This document shows positions 8,001 to 15,916 of a stretch of 64,000 bases of DNA, in pieces. Below the pieces are notes generated by a model. The model saw only the letters and a list, made by a program, of their open reading frames with translations, was not told the origin of the DNA and made no database searches. Made by a program: the position numbers and the translations under genes. The stretch is from Candidatus Berkiella aquae (GTDB lineage Bacteria > Pseudomonadota > Gammaproteobacteria > Berkiellales > Berkiellaceae). The stretch spans positions 1,736,001 through 1,800,000 of the forward strand of contig NZ_LKAJ02000001.1 of NCBI RefSeq assembly GCF_001431295.2. Direction: 5' to 3'. Each line of letters opens with the position of its first letter. The stretch's first letter is position 1.

Positions 8001-10199
8001 ACCGTTGAAGTCGTGGTAAAACCTGAAAAACCACAACAGCAATTACAGGTTGCGGTTGCATTAGTCGATGAAGGCACACTTTCCTTAACGGAGTTTGAAT
8101 CACCCAATCCGTTTGAATATTTCTTTTCACAAAAGCGCTTGGCTTATGAGTTACGTGATAGTTATGGCTATCTGATTAATCCTTATGGCGCGAAACCCGG
8201 CTCATTTGAAGTTGGCGGCGGTGAATCGGTTTTAAATGGGGCTTTAACTCGCCTGCCAGCACGTACTTATAAAGTTGTTTCCTTATTTTCGGGTATTGTA
8301 GCAGCAAAAGATAAACAACCCATTCGCATCCCCTTTGACATTCCTGAATATAGTGGAAAGCTCCGCGTGATGGCAGTTGCTTGGAATGAAAATGGCGTGG
8401 GTCAAGCACAAAGCTATATTACGGTTCGTGACGATATTGATGTTTATCTATCTTTGCCTCGCTTTATTGCGCCACAAGATACCGCCACCGTTCCTTTGAT
8501 ATTGAAAAATATCTCAGGCCCTGAAGGCGAATATCAGGTAACACTACGTTCAGATAAACAAGAATCGATTCAAAAAGTAACCTTGAAGAAAGGCGAAGAG
8601 TTGAGACTGCCATTTACATTGCAATATAACGATAATGGTATAAAAAAGGTCGAAGTGCTCTTAAAAGGCCCGCAAAATTTCCAATATAAACGTCAATGGG
8701 AATTAGATGCACGGCCAACGACACAGCCTATTTCTTTACAACAATATGGCAAAATTGATCCCAAAAGCACCTTAACTTTGACAAGCGATTTACTCGATAA
8801 TTTCAGGGAAAATAGTCAAGTGGTGCTTTCTATCGGCTCTTTACCTGAACTCGGTAGTGCACAGTTGATTCAAGATCTCTTGAAGTATCCCTACCATTGT
8901 CTTGAGCAAACTACCAGTCGATTGCTTGCCACGCTTTATAGTGACAAAGTAACCGATGAATCATTGCAAAAAGGTTTTAATCAATTAACAACCTTACAAA
9001 AAATCGATGGTTCCTTTTCTTTATGGGGACAAAATGGTTACACCGAGCCTTGGTTAACGTTATATGCCGCCGATATGCTCTATATAGCACAAGAAAAAGG
9101 CTTTACCGTGCCGCAAGCACTCACCCTTAATCTGAAACGTTGGACCAGCGAAGCGGTACAACGCAATATTGGTGAACCTGCTGATGTTGGCATCATTGCT
9201 TTTGCGCATTATTTGCAGGCGAAACAAAGCCAGGGGTCGTTGCGTTCTTTAAGATTCTTTACCGATAACCAAGCAAAATCCATTAAAGACAAAGACGATT
9301 TGGCCTTTATTGCTGCGGCCTTTGCGCATTATGGTGATGCCCAAAATGCAACATTATGGTTCGACAAAGCCATTCAAGCACCGGCCAGCGATAGTCGTGA
9401 ATACTATGTCGGATTCGGCTCAGCCTTAAGAGATGAAGCTATTTTAGTTGCTCTCATGGCAGAAACAACCCACGATTCCGTGAAGATTTTGCCGCTAGCT
9501 AAACAATTAGTCGATAAAGCAAGCTTATCGCCTTATTTAAGCACGCAAGAAAAAGCGTGGTTAATTCGCGCCGATGCGGCCTTAAAAGATTCACGTAAAG
9601 CTTATCATTTAGTCGTGAATGGCAATGAAATATCTGGTTTAGCGCCGACTGAACATGTCTTTAGCGATTCTGAACTCAAAAAATCCCCTGTGATTGAAAA
9701 TAAAGGAGATCTGCCTGTTTACTATGCGCGAGCCTTAGTCGGAGAGCCCAAAGATGTGACCAAGCTCGCTCAAGGTGGATTTGAATTGCAAAAAAGTGTC
9801 TACACGTTAGACGGACAAACCGTTGATTTAGCCAATCTCAAATCCGGTGAACTCTATGTGGTGCAAATTAAGGGGCGACGCCTTAACAATCAATTACATC
9901 ATATCCTTCTGGTTGATAGATTACCGGCTGGATTAGAAATCGAGAAAGCGACACTCAGTGCAGAAGAATCATTAAGTTGGTTAGACACCCGAACTCGTAC
10001 CAGTCGTCAAGAAGGCCGCGACGATCGTTTTGTTGCTGCTTTTGAATTCGCTTCACAGAATGAATTCTCTATTGCTTACATGGTGCGAGCTGTCACTCCC
10101 GGCAATTTCACTTACCCTGCTTCCTTTATAGAAGCAATGTATCAACCGCGGTTTTTTGTCTATACGCAGGAGCAAAAGTTACAAGTGCACTCTGATTGA
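5034..10199 (+). CDS. Bacterial alpha-2-macroglobulin (YfhM-like)
   Basis: At 1721 residues it is in the range of enterobacterial YfhM/ECAM (about 1650). It traps proteases through an internal thioester, as a periplasmic defence coupled to peptidoglycan repair. Seen: an N-terminal signal peptide with probable signal peptidase I cleavage after LLA (residue 25), the bait-region macroglobulin domains, TERGIYRPGETVH typical of the MG domains, and the thioester motif HCLEQTT with Cys1289. E. coli ECAM is a lipoprotein. Here the only Cys in the signal region (LLVCF) lacks a proper lipobox, so the protein may be soluble in the periplasm. It is followed one base later by pbpC, the classic partner. 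No clear ribosome binding site precedes the ATG. Confidence 0.93.
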   Translation: MHIRFIPKIFILLGLLVCFNRGLLADEPPATHPLLSAQLTKLADDYYRDNIKANTSAAKTTLERVERKVHAKQAFDSQDWYGSRYGFVRVLADSDKDFQAWYLLCKTLIALQEYDSYQNYDDALQAALSKAYQNATSTLDKAAVDWLASQTKFAFKELREAALKLASQNDIESHVNKLISNYPQEFAPYHLDIPQRTDVASACISWTASLVKTRHFHYEEFISLEPKVKDLGVIAKGKQLCLEGLTFGQNYQLTFKNGFPSEAGTKLTQAQSLGIYVPHRKAAIRFREKGYILASGAPQVIPFVAVNVAQVKVKVIHIPERNIQSVENIWFNNQITRWDSDRLQNEQGQVVWEGTYRFPIETDKTAISGLPIDAMMGRKLQPGVYVIEARMNEESYDENEFASQALVISDIGMSSYLGPDGLHVFTRSLSTAKVFPGASIHLIARNNRELAKTTTDQKGQATFSAQLLNGKGGNRPAFLTASIEGKQFTLLSLKNEAFDLSDRGVDGRAPAGPVEAYLYTERGIYRPGETVHHLCLLRDNKGQAITKLPITLKIMRPDGVITQESVLQDAGNGSYALDYTINSAAQTGVWTAAIYTDPKANELSRTSFEVNDFVPPRIEVKTSSSVPSIAPHQSNSLAVQATYYFGPPGANLKVTSESQLTIMQSPFAKWKDYQFGLIEEQWTQQRFKHLDTQTDEQGKAAITTKIDLEPETTHPLQLETTATVYEVGGRGQSSKNITAFWHQPYLIGIAEQFKDNIANSNSDASFNIIAVNQQGELQSTGKLRYTLYEEQHDYVWFRSGVNWQYEVITRDQVLASGTLQLEGKSPTPFKVPVKYGSYRLEILDEKSGVASSVRFAAGWFYSADAPDRPDMLEMAFSEEPSASESKASVFIKSPFAGDIFLAWAGDSFKPVYTGKIGTDGLKISVPVNKTLNSVSGDYLIATVYRPGDEQTSQLPKRAIGVAWFENPQTSKKHQIKLILEHPEVSNGAKTVEVVVKPEKPQQQLQVAVALVDEGTLSLTEFESPNPFEYFFSQKRLAYELRDSYGYLINPYGAKPGSFEVGGGESVLNGALTRLPARTYKVVSLFSGIVAAKDKQPIRIPFDIPEYSGKLRVMAVAWNENGVGQAQSYITVRDDIDVYLSLPRFIAPQDTATVPLILKNISGPEGEYQVTLRSDKQESIQKVTLKKGEELRLPFTLQYNDNGIKKVEVLLKGPQNFQYKRQWELDARPTTQPISLQQYGKIDPKSTLTLTSDLLDNFRENSQVVLSIGSLPELGSAQLIQDLLKYPYHCLEQTTSRLLATLYSDKVTDESLQKGFNQLTTLQKIDGSFSLWGQNGYTEPWLTLYAADMLYIAQEKGFTVPQALTLNLKRWTSEAVQRNIGEPADVGIIAFAHYLQAKQSQGSLRSLRFFTDNQAKSIKDKDDLAFIAAAFAHYGDAQNATLWFDKAIQAPASDSREYYVGFGSALRDEAILVALMAETTHDSVKILPLAKQLVDKASLSPYLSTQEKAWLIRADAALKDSRKAYHLVVNGNEISGLAPTEHVFSDSELKKSPVIENKGDLPVYYARALVGEPKDVTKLAQGGFELQKSVYTLDGQTVDLANLKSGELYVVQIKGRRLNNQLHHILLVDRLPAGLEIEKATLSAEESLSWLDTRTRTSRQEGRDDRFVAAFEFASQNEFSIAYMVRAVTPGNFTYPASFIEAMYQPRFFVYTQEQKLQVHSD

Positions 10200-10200
10200 T

Positions 10201-12207
10201 ATGAAAAGGTTGTTACGATTTTCGCTGTTACTAGTCGCATTTAACATTGTTGCCTTTGCCAGCTTCTTGTTAGCGGATAATCTTTATCCGCTAACCCTGA
10301 AGCGTTTTAACGATCATTCAACATTGATTTATTCGCAGCAGCAAGTGGTACATGTTTTCCATTCTCAAGATGAAAAATGGCGCATTCGCACCAATGTTGA
10401 CGAAGTAGACCCACTGTATCTTAAAACCTTAATTGCCAAGGAAGATCGCTATTTTCGCTATCATCCTGGAATTAATCCTTTTGCTTTAGTAAGAGCAGCC
10501 TATCAGTGGATGCGCTATGGCCATGTGGTATCGGGCGGCTCAACAATTACCATGCAAACCGCTCGTTTGCTTGAGCCCCGCTCTCGCAAGATTTCTTCAA
10601 AATTAATCGAATGTTTTCGTGCCTTACAACTGGAATGGCATTATTCTAAAAATGACATCTTGAGTATCTACATGACCTTAGCCCCCTTTGGCGGCAACAT
10701 CGAAGGGGTCAATGCGGCGGCAATGAGCTATTTTCAAAAAACGCCCTTATATTTACAACCAAGCGAAATTGCCTTACTGGTCGCTTTAGTTCAATCCCCC
10801 ACTCGCCTTCATCCTTTTCATTTTCCAGAAAAGGCAACTAGAGCCCGGGCCGCTGTTTTAAACTTTATGCATGAGCAGCAGTTAATCAGCGATGAACTAG
10901 CTGAATCTCATCACTTAGCACCATTACCGACTCATAAAGCCAAATTTCCTCGTGAAATTCCCCATTTAGCATGGCGCTTGAAGCGCCAACTACCACAATC
11001 CACCAAAATTGATACAACGATTGATTTGGATTTACAAAAAAAGGTCGAGCTGATCCTCAAAAATCACAGCCCAGCGATGCCAGCAAAAACCAATTCAGCC
11101 ATTCTTATTGTGGATCATCAACTGAATAAGCCCGTTGTTTATATTGCTTCTCGTGATTTTTATGCCGAAGATGATAATGGCTTTGTCGATTATATTAGTG
11201 CTTTTCGTTCCCCTGGTTCGACCTTAAAACCATTTATTTTTGGCTTGGGTTTTGATTTAGGCTTGTTAAAACCCGATACTTATTTGCTCGATGAACGTCG
11301 ACGCTTTGGTGCTTATTATCCGCGTAATTTTAACAAAGACATTCATGGTGTGATTACGGCAGAAGAAGCGCTAGCAATGTCTTTGAATATTCCGGTGGTC
11401 ACCTTGCTCAATCAAATCGGTGTAGTGCGCTTTTTAAGTTTACTAAAAGAAGCTGGTGTGACACCACAATTACCACGTTCATTTGAAAGCCCAAGTCTAG
11501 CTATTGCACTTGGCGGGCTTGGTATGTCATTAGAGCAATTGGTAACCCTTTATGGTTCACTCGCACGAACCGGTAAAGTCATGTCTTTATCGTATTTAGC
11601 CAATGAGTCGCTGGCAACGGAACATTCGCTATTTTCACCATTAGCCGCAAAACAAGTTTCAGCTATTTTAAATGCCAATCTAGATGCAGATCATCCGTTT
11701 GCACTTAAAACCGGCACGTCTTATGGCTATAGAGATGTTTGGGTGATTGGTTTTGATCAGCGTTACGTGATTGGCATTTGGACCGGGATCCCCGATGGCA
11801 AACCGATGGCTGCGCAATCGGCAAGAGAATTGGTGGTGCCTTTATTACAAAAAATTATCAAGGTGTTACCTGATGACACAACGCAGGTTCAATCACCCGC
11901 CCCTGTGACTATGTCACTCAAAAAATTATCGAATCGATACCATCAAGAGCCGCATTTATATCAAAATCAACCGACCTTAATGTTTCCGGTCGATGATACC
12001 GTGATTGAGCTTGAAAACAATAAGAGTCTTCCCTTAACTGTAACAGGAGGAAAGCGCCCTTATACCTGGCTAATTGATGGCAAACCGATTAAAACCACCA
12101 GCTGGCAACAAAAAACTTTCTGGCAACCGCAAGAAGCCGGTTATTATACCATTACTGTTGTTGATGCGAATGGCCAAGTTGATAGAGCCAATATAGAACT
12201 CAAATAA
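10201..12207 (+). CDS. pbpC: Penicillin-binding protein 1C
   Basis: Bifunctional peptidoglycan synthase, 668 residues, anchored by one N-terminal transmembrane segment (RLLRFSLLLVAFNIVAF). The glycosyltransferase 51 domain shows KEDRYFRYHPGINPFALVRA and SGGSTITMQTARLLEP. The transpeptidase domain has Ser340 in SPGSTLKP, the SLN motif (MSLNIPVVTLL) and KTGTSYGYRD. The C-terminal about 95 residues form the BiPBP_C domain typical of PBP1C. The ATG directly after the macroglobulin stop (one-base gap) gives a proper membrane anchor, and an earlier in-frame start would overlap that gene. Translational coupling is likely, since no separate ribosome binding site is seen. The pair is a known conserved module in proteobacteria. 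Confidence 0.93.
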   Translation: MKRLLRFSLLLVAFNIVAFASFLLADNLYPLTLKRFNDHSTLIYSQQQVVHVFHSQDEKWRIRTNVDEVDPLYLKTLIAKEDRYFRYHPGINPFALVRAAYQWMRYGHVVSGGSTITMQTARLLEPRSRKISSKLIECFRALQLEWHYSKNDILSIYMTLAPFGGNIEGVNAAAMSYFQKTPLYLQPSEIALLVALVQSPTRLHPFHFPEKATRARAAVLNFMHEQQLISDELAESHHLAPLPTHKAKFPREIPHLAWRLKRQLPQSTKIDTTIDLDLQKKVELILKNHSPAMPAKTNSAILIVDHQLNKPVVYIASRDFYAEDDNGFVDYISAFRSPGSTLKPFIFGLGFDLGLLKPDTYLLDERRRFGAYYPRNFNKDIHGVITAEEALAMSLNIPVVTLLNQIGVVRFLSLLKEAGVTPQLPRSFESPSLAIALGGLGMSLEQLVTLYGSLARTGKVMSLSYLANESLATEHSLFSPLAAKQVSAILNANLDADHPFALKTGTSYGYRDVWVIGFDQRYVIGIWTGIPDGKPMAAQSARELVVPLLQKIIKVLPDDTTQVQSPAPVTMSLKKLSNRYHQEPHLYQNQPTLMFPVDDTVIELENNKSLPLTVTGGKRPYTWLIDGKPIKTTSWQQKTFWQPQEAGYYTITVVDANGQVDRANIELK

Positions 12208-12217
12208 GGAAACCTAA

Positions 12218-12562
12218 ATGTTAACTGCCTATGATTGCTTTCTTAGTCGAGAAACCGATAAACCTACTCTAACCAGTGAGAGTGGCAGTTCTGGCGTTAG
12301 AGCTCATACCATTATTTTTTATACCAGAGCAAACATTCACTTTACAGTTGACATGCCAGACGGCCCAGGTGGCATCATTACCTTAACTGATGAAGAATGC
12401 GCCACAATATTACGTGAAACGGATACCCAAATGTACATTGGTGCCAGTAGCGCGGAGCTCACACTCGAGCATATTCAAAATGCCTCAATTTATGACGCTA
12501 TTTTACAACGCCATAAAGAAGAATTAGCGCAAGAAAAAGATAAAACACCTAAACCTTTCTAG
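12218..12562 (+). CDS. Hypothetical protein downstream of pbpC
   Basis: A 114-residue protein not recognised from any family. It starts 10 bp after the pbpC stop with a good AAGGAA ribosome binding site, so it belongs to the macroglobulin-pbpC operon. It is soluble-looking, with an N-terminal Ser/Thr-rich stretch, a beta-rich middle (HTIIFYTRANIHFTVDMPDG) and a charged helical C-terminus (RHKEELAQEKDK). It has no signal peptide or membrane segment. Position alone suggests a link to envelope repair, which is an inference. The region just after its stop carries a remnant coding frame. Confidence 0.6.
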   Translation: MLTAYDCFLSRETDKPTLTSESGSSGVRAHTIIFYTRANIHFTVDMPDGPGGIITLTDEECATILRETDTQMYIGASSAELTLEHIQNASIYDAILQRHKEELAQEKDKTPKPF

Positions 12563-12804
12563 AGCCCTCTACAAATATAAAAAGGTATACGTCGGTTGTA
12601 ATACAACCGGCGGAATACACAAGAGTTTTCGCACAACATACTGAGATTGCCAAACAAATTTTAGCAAATAAAATTTTGAGCAAACGACTCGATGGCAATG
12701 ACCTGAAAAGGCTTAGCAACTCACATCGTGAAATTGCTAAACATATTTTAGCAAAAGATAACATTGTAATATTCTTATTGATTGTTGTACTTATTTCAAT
12801 ATAA
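12553..12804 (+). pseudogene. Remnant of a helical-repeat protein with C-terminal hydrophobic tail
   Basis: An 83-codon frame is open here but has no ATG. It encodes two copies of a roughly 29-residue unit: HTEIAKQILANKILSKRLDG and later HREIAKHILAKDNI. It ends in a hydrophobic tail (NIVIFLLIVVLISI) and a TAA. Spaced HxEIAKxILA units look like a helical solenoid. The absence of a normal start, and the position one frame off the preceding gene's end, suggest the 3' end of a decayed gene. A frameshifted extension of the upstream hypothetical is an alternative. A TTG at 12676 could start a 42-residue peptide. Confidence 0.35.
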
Positions 12805-12837
12805 TATGCAAGATGTATTAGGTATAAAGGATTTATT

Positions 12838-13326
12838 ATGCGTAAAGAGATCATTCATAAGCCAGATTTTAAGTTAGTTGGCCTCTCAGTTGTTACTAAT
12901 AATGCTAATGAGCAAGATCCTACGTTAGCTAAAATTGGACCCCTAGTTGCGAATTACTTTAGCCACCAAATAGCGCAGCATATTAAACATCGTATTCACC
13001 CCGGTATCACCTATTCTGTTTATACAGAATATGAAAGCGATCACCATGGGAACTATACTTATTTTATCGGTGAAGCCGTTTCTTCATTGGAAGATGTTCC
13101 TGACGATTTAAAAACAATTTCTATCCCCACTAGTCAATATCAGCGTTTTACGACTGAGCCTGGCCCTATGCCCCTAGTCGTCATTCAAGCTTGGCAATCT
13201 ATTTGGCAAATGAATCAAGAAACACTAGGAGGTGAACGCCGTTATCTTGCGGATTTTGAAGTTTATGATGAACGTGCGCATGATCCTCATCAAGCCGTGG
13301 TCGATATTTATATTGGGATCCGCTAG
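12838..13326 (+). CDS. GyrI-like / effector-binding domain protein
   Basis: This 162-residue protein is made of one SOUL/GyrI-like small-molecule binding domain. Seen: FKLVGLSVVTNNANEQDPT at the N-terminus, YSVYTEYESDHHGNYTYFIG in the middle and RRYLADFEVYDERAHDPHQA with VDIYIGI at the C-terminus. These are hallmarks of stand-alone relatives of the AraC effector-binding domain (YdeE/Rob C-terminal type). Such proteins bind hydrophobic ligands or, in GyrI, inhibit DNA gyrase. There is no DNA-binding domain. AAAGGAT lies just before the ATG. It seems to be a single-gene unit, followed by a terminator-like hairpin. Confidence 0.8.
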   Translation: MRKEIIHKPDFKLVGLSVVTNNANEQDPTLAKIGPLVANYFSHQIAQHIKHRIHPGITYSVYTEYESDHHGNYTYFIGEAVSSLEDVPDDLKTISIPTSQYQRFTTEPGPMPLVVIQAWQSIWQMNQETLGGERRYLADFEVYDERAHDPHQAVVDIYIGIR

Positions 13327-13352
13327 CCTCTATCGAATTTCCCCTATTCCAA

Positions 13353-13398
13353 CGGGCTCCAGTGGAACAATGATTGTTTCACTGCTCCCGCAGTTTTA
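13353..13398 (+). terminator. Terminator after the GyrI-like gene
   Basis: A long imperfect stem, CGGGCTCCAGTGGAACA against TTGTTTCACTGCTCCCG, closes on a short loop. It is followed by CAGTTTTAATTTTA. It begins 27 bases past the stop codon and fits an intrinsic terminator, although the T tract is interrupted. Confidence 0.55.
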
Positions 13399-13534
13399 AT
13401 TTTATGTGATTATTCCCCCCCCATTTCAGCATTCACGGCTAACGCCGTTTCATGCTTGCATGGGGGGCTAGCAAATGTCGCAGCTACCGCTGCTTACCCA
13501 TTCAGAAATCAAGCCAGGAATTTTATGTTTTCTT

Positions 13535-13586
13535 CTCGTGGCAGCGAGGAAATTCGCTAGCCCCCCATGAAGGCGTTAGCCGCAAT
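13535..13586. repeat. Direct repeat a of the composite island
   Basis: Fifty-two bases, beginning CTCGTGGCAGCGAGGAAATT and ending AGGCGTTAGCCGCAAT. They match a second block 226 bp downstream with only about four differences. The GGCAGCGAGG part can fold on itself and the CCCCCC part pairs with the inverted copy at the left end of the island. Confidence 0.75.
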
Positions 13587-13760
13587 CTGACCAAGAACCA
13601 CAGAAAAAATCCCCCCATTCGTTTTTGCAAACGAATGGCCCCCTTTACAAAGTGGGCGATTGATTCGCTTCGCTCATCTAGAGAAAATATCAGCAAATAA
13701 ACGAACATTTGTAGCATTGAAGAATGTGGCTTGCAGCTGCCACCACGCAGATATTTTCTC

Positions 13761-13812
13761 CTCGCGGCAGCGAGGAAATTCGCTAGCCCCCCATGAAGGC
13801 GTCAGCCGTAAT
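13761..13812. repeat. Direct repeat b of the composite island
   Basis: Second copy of the 52-base block, beginning CTCGCGGCAGCGAGGAAATT and ending AGGCGTCAGCCGTAAT. It is followed by GGGGGG, which pairs with the C run at the left border of the island. Confidence 0.75.
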
Positions 13813-13910
13813 GGGGGGAACAGGAAATCTCCCTCTTAAAAAACCGCGGTAGCGGTGACACAAATGAATATGGCTCATCATCATTTTTCTCGCGTGTTAA
13901 CAACACCCAT

Positions 13911-13951
13911 ATTCGAACATTTAAAATTTATCACAAAAATCATTCGAACAT
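13911..13951. promoter_or_regulatory. Tandem ATTCGAACAT sites upstream of the RasGEF gene
   Basis: ATTCGAACAT occurs twice, 31 bp apart start to start, which is about three helical turns. The first copy is 139 bp before the RasGEF start. Phased identical 10-mers in front of a gene suggest a regulator binding site. Related TTCGAAC sequences lie before two other effector-like genes. The regulator is unknown. Confidence 0.35.
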
Positions 13952-14049
13952 ATTGTCATTAACAAATACCCAGGTAAGGTGACATTCTTGACTGAGTCAG
14001 GAAAATACAGTAGGTTTGATTTTTTTTCGAATATGATGGCTTCAATAAC

Positions 14050-15885
14050 ATGCTAAGCGGCACCTATAAAAAATCCAAGAGTGACAGCAAAATCCAACCT
14101 GAACCACAAGAACAAAAAATAAATACTGCTTTTAAAGAATGTGGTTTTCATCCTTATACTGCTGTCATTGAGCCAGTAGAGCAGATTTCAGATTGGTTGT
14201 TGCAATTATTTAAAAGCAGTGACTCCCCAACAGGCATGACGATTAATCAAAATCTTCTTTGCGAAATTGCCTGCGGTATTATTGAAGAAGCCACCCCAAG
14301 CAGTGTACTGGAAATACTAGGAAAAATATATTATTTACTAGGTCCCAACGAACAGCTAGCCTGCCTTTATCTGGCAAAAGAATTCATTCATCAAGATACC
14401 CATTGCGAATGGATTGTAACCAATCAATTCAGTGATGCTTATTATCACTTACTTGATAAAATCGAAGTCACTTCAGAAATGAAGATGCATTTGAAAGCGA
14501 CGCTGATTGAATATTATAAGTCAAAATTACCAAATAAACTCATAGCCTCTGAAGTGGATGAGGTAGCGCTGCTTCCAGATTTGAAACGCCAATCCTTGGA
14601 ACAGAAAAAACCACTTAAATTCTTTGTTTCCGAGGTAAGCGGTTTATTTTGTCAAGCTATGCTTAGCCTATCACCCGAAGCAATGCTGACCAATAGCATT
14701 ATGAAAAGCAATGATGATAAACCCGCGTGGAAAAATATCACTGTACTGAGTAGTCAATTATCTCATTTGGTTTGTTTGGATATTCTTTCTGTTAAAGATA
14801 TGGAAGAAAGAGCACGCAGAATTGAGTTTTATATTGCCGCGGTTAATTTATTGCTAAATAATAAAGAAAAAACACCCCATTTGACGCCTGCCTATTCTAT
14901 CTACCTGGGTATTTGCCAAAATCCTGTTACACGTTTAAAAGCAACATGGACACTCATCAATGAAAAATCGCGAGCAACATTTGCTACTTTTGAAGAATTA
15001 TTTCAAATGTCTAATGGTTTTTCCAAGGTTCGTCAATACATTAAATTGAATCCATCAAGCATGCCTTTTATAAATTGTATTGCCGCTGATAAAGATAAAA
15101 TCTCTTTTAACAGTCTTGGCGAGCGTATTTTCCTCTATGGCAAAATGAATCATGATTTTATTCAGTTACAAGAACGGATTGGCAGACAGAAGCTTGCTTC
15201 CTCTCAAGTCACCATTGGTGAGAAATTAAAGCAGGTAACCTATGATGAAGCCGCTGCTTACAGGCAATCTTATTGCTATGAGCCACCGATTATTATTGTG
15301 CTCAATGCTAATTTAACCAAGGACGACCTACTTAATAAACTCCAACGCTGTTTTGCCTCAAAGGCACCTTTAGTTGCCCAAAAAGGGCTTCAAATGTGTA
15401 CTGGGCTGCTTGCCAAAACCGTCATTGCAGAATTTTCAAGCACTATGTTGATGACTAATCATTATGAACTTCTAGGTCAAGACAATACTGTCAGTGATTT
15501 ATGCGGCAATATCCTTGACCAATTTGGCACCGAATCAATGGACGATATGCTTCAACAACTAGCTGCCCTCTCTTTAGAGGCAAGAACGGCTGGTCGTAAA
15601 ATGGCAAAGCGTGGCAAAACCAAAAGTTTAGAATTAAAAACAAAAATACCTTCTGAAAAATCTGAGAAAAAATTAAAAAGAAGAAGCGAGACCTTAAAAC
15701 TCAAACCAATAGCAGAGTTTGAAGCGAAGAAAGAAAGTCAAGAAATTGTTTTATCAACGTCGAATACTTTTTTACCATCACGCCCCACAAGCCCACGCGC
15801 TCCTCGTAAAATACAGACTCTAGAGACGCAAACAATGGGTAAAGAAAAAGATAAAGATAAAGAGAAAAAGCGAGTATCCAAATAA
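14050..15885 (+). CDS. RasGEF-domain protein, putative host-directed effector
   Basis: In this 611-residue protein, residues about 230-380 read as a CDC25/RasGEF catalytic domain. An LSSQLSHLVCLDIL helix is followed by RARRIEFYIAAVNLLLNN. Next comes the most diagnostic block, AYSIYLGICQNPVTRLKATW with FEELFQMSNGFSKVRQYIK, and then the SSMPFI segment corresponding to the IPFLG signature. RasGEF domains activate eukaryotic Ras-type GTPases and have no known bacterial substrate. Legionella has RasGEF effectors (LegG2). Residues 1-200 are helical and may be a RasGEF N-terminal-type or unique region. The C-terminus (about 515-611) is Lys/Glu-rich and disordered with KKLKRRSETLKLK, a possible nuclear targeting patch. 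A glycosyltransferase gene follows 31 bp later. Confidence 0.7.
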   Translation: MLSGTYKKSKSDSKIQPEPQEQKINTAFKECGFHPYTAVIEPVEQISDWLLQLFKSSDSPTGMTINQNLLCEIACGIIEEATPSSVLEILGKIYYLLGPNEQLACLYLAKEFIHQDTHCEWIVTNQFSDAYYHLLDKIEVTSEMKMHLKATLIEYYKSKLPNKLIASEVDEVALLPDLKRQSLEQKKPLKFFVSEVSGLFCQAMLSLSPEAMLTNSIMKSNDDKPAWKNITVLSSQLSHLVCLDILSVKDMEERARRIEFYIAAVNLLLNNKEKTPHLTPAYSIYLGICQNPVTRLKATWTLINEKSRATFATFEELFQMSNGFSKVRQYIKLNPSSMPFINCIAADKDKISFNSLGERIFLYGKMNHDFIQLQERIGRQKLASSQVTIGEKLKQVTYDEAAAYRQSYCYEPPIIIVLNANLTKDDLLNKLQRCFASKAPLVAQKGLQMCTGLLAKTVIAEFSSTMLMTNHYELLGQDNTVSDLCGNILDQFGTESMDDMLQQLAALSLEARTAGRKMAKRGKTKSLELKTKIPSEKSEKKLKRRSETLKLKPIAEFEAKKESQEIVLSTSNTFLPSRPTSPRAPRKIQTLETQTMGKEKDKDKEKKRVSK

Positions 15886-15916
15886 GTAAATTAACACCAT
15901 TCATAGGTAGGTGATT

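Larger units (their letters stand above)
13415..13818. repeat. Composite repeat island
   Basis: This non-coding island is built of repeated blocks. An about 55-bp unit (CCCCCCATT..ACGGCT.ACGCC...CATGGGGGGCTAGC) occurs once in one orientation at 13415-13493 and twice in the other, at 13535 and 13761. Between them lies a partial copy of the window-wide palindromic element (about 13603-13680, including GGCCCCCTTTACAAAGTGGGCG and GATTCGCTTCGCTCATC). The overall inverted arrangement resembles nested miniature elements. No transposase or real gene is present, and short open frames here follow only from the repeats. Confidence 0.7.

Noticed and set aside
13452..13717. Open frames on both strands in the repeat island
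   Set aside because: Their sequences are made of repeat blocks, have no homology-like character and lack ribosome binding sites.
13535..13812. CRISPR-like direct repeats
   Set aside because: Only two direct copies 226 bp apart, with a palindromic element rather than a unique spacer between them, and no cas genes.
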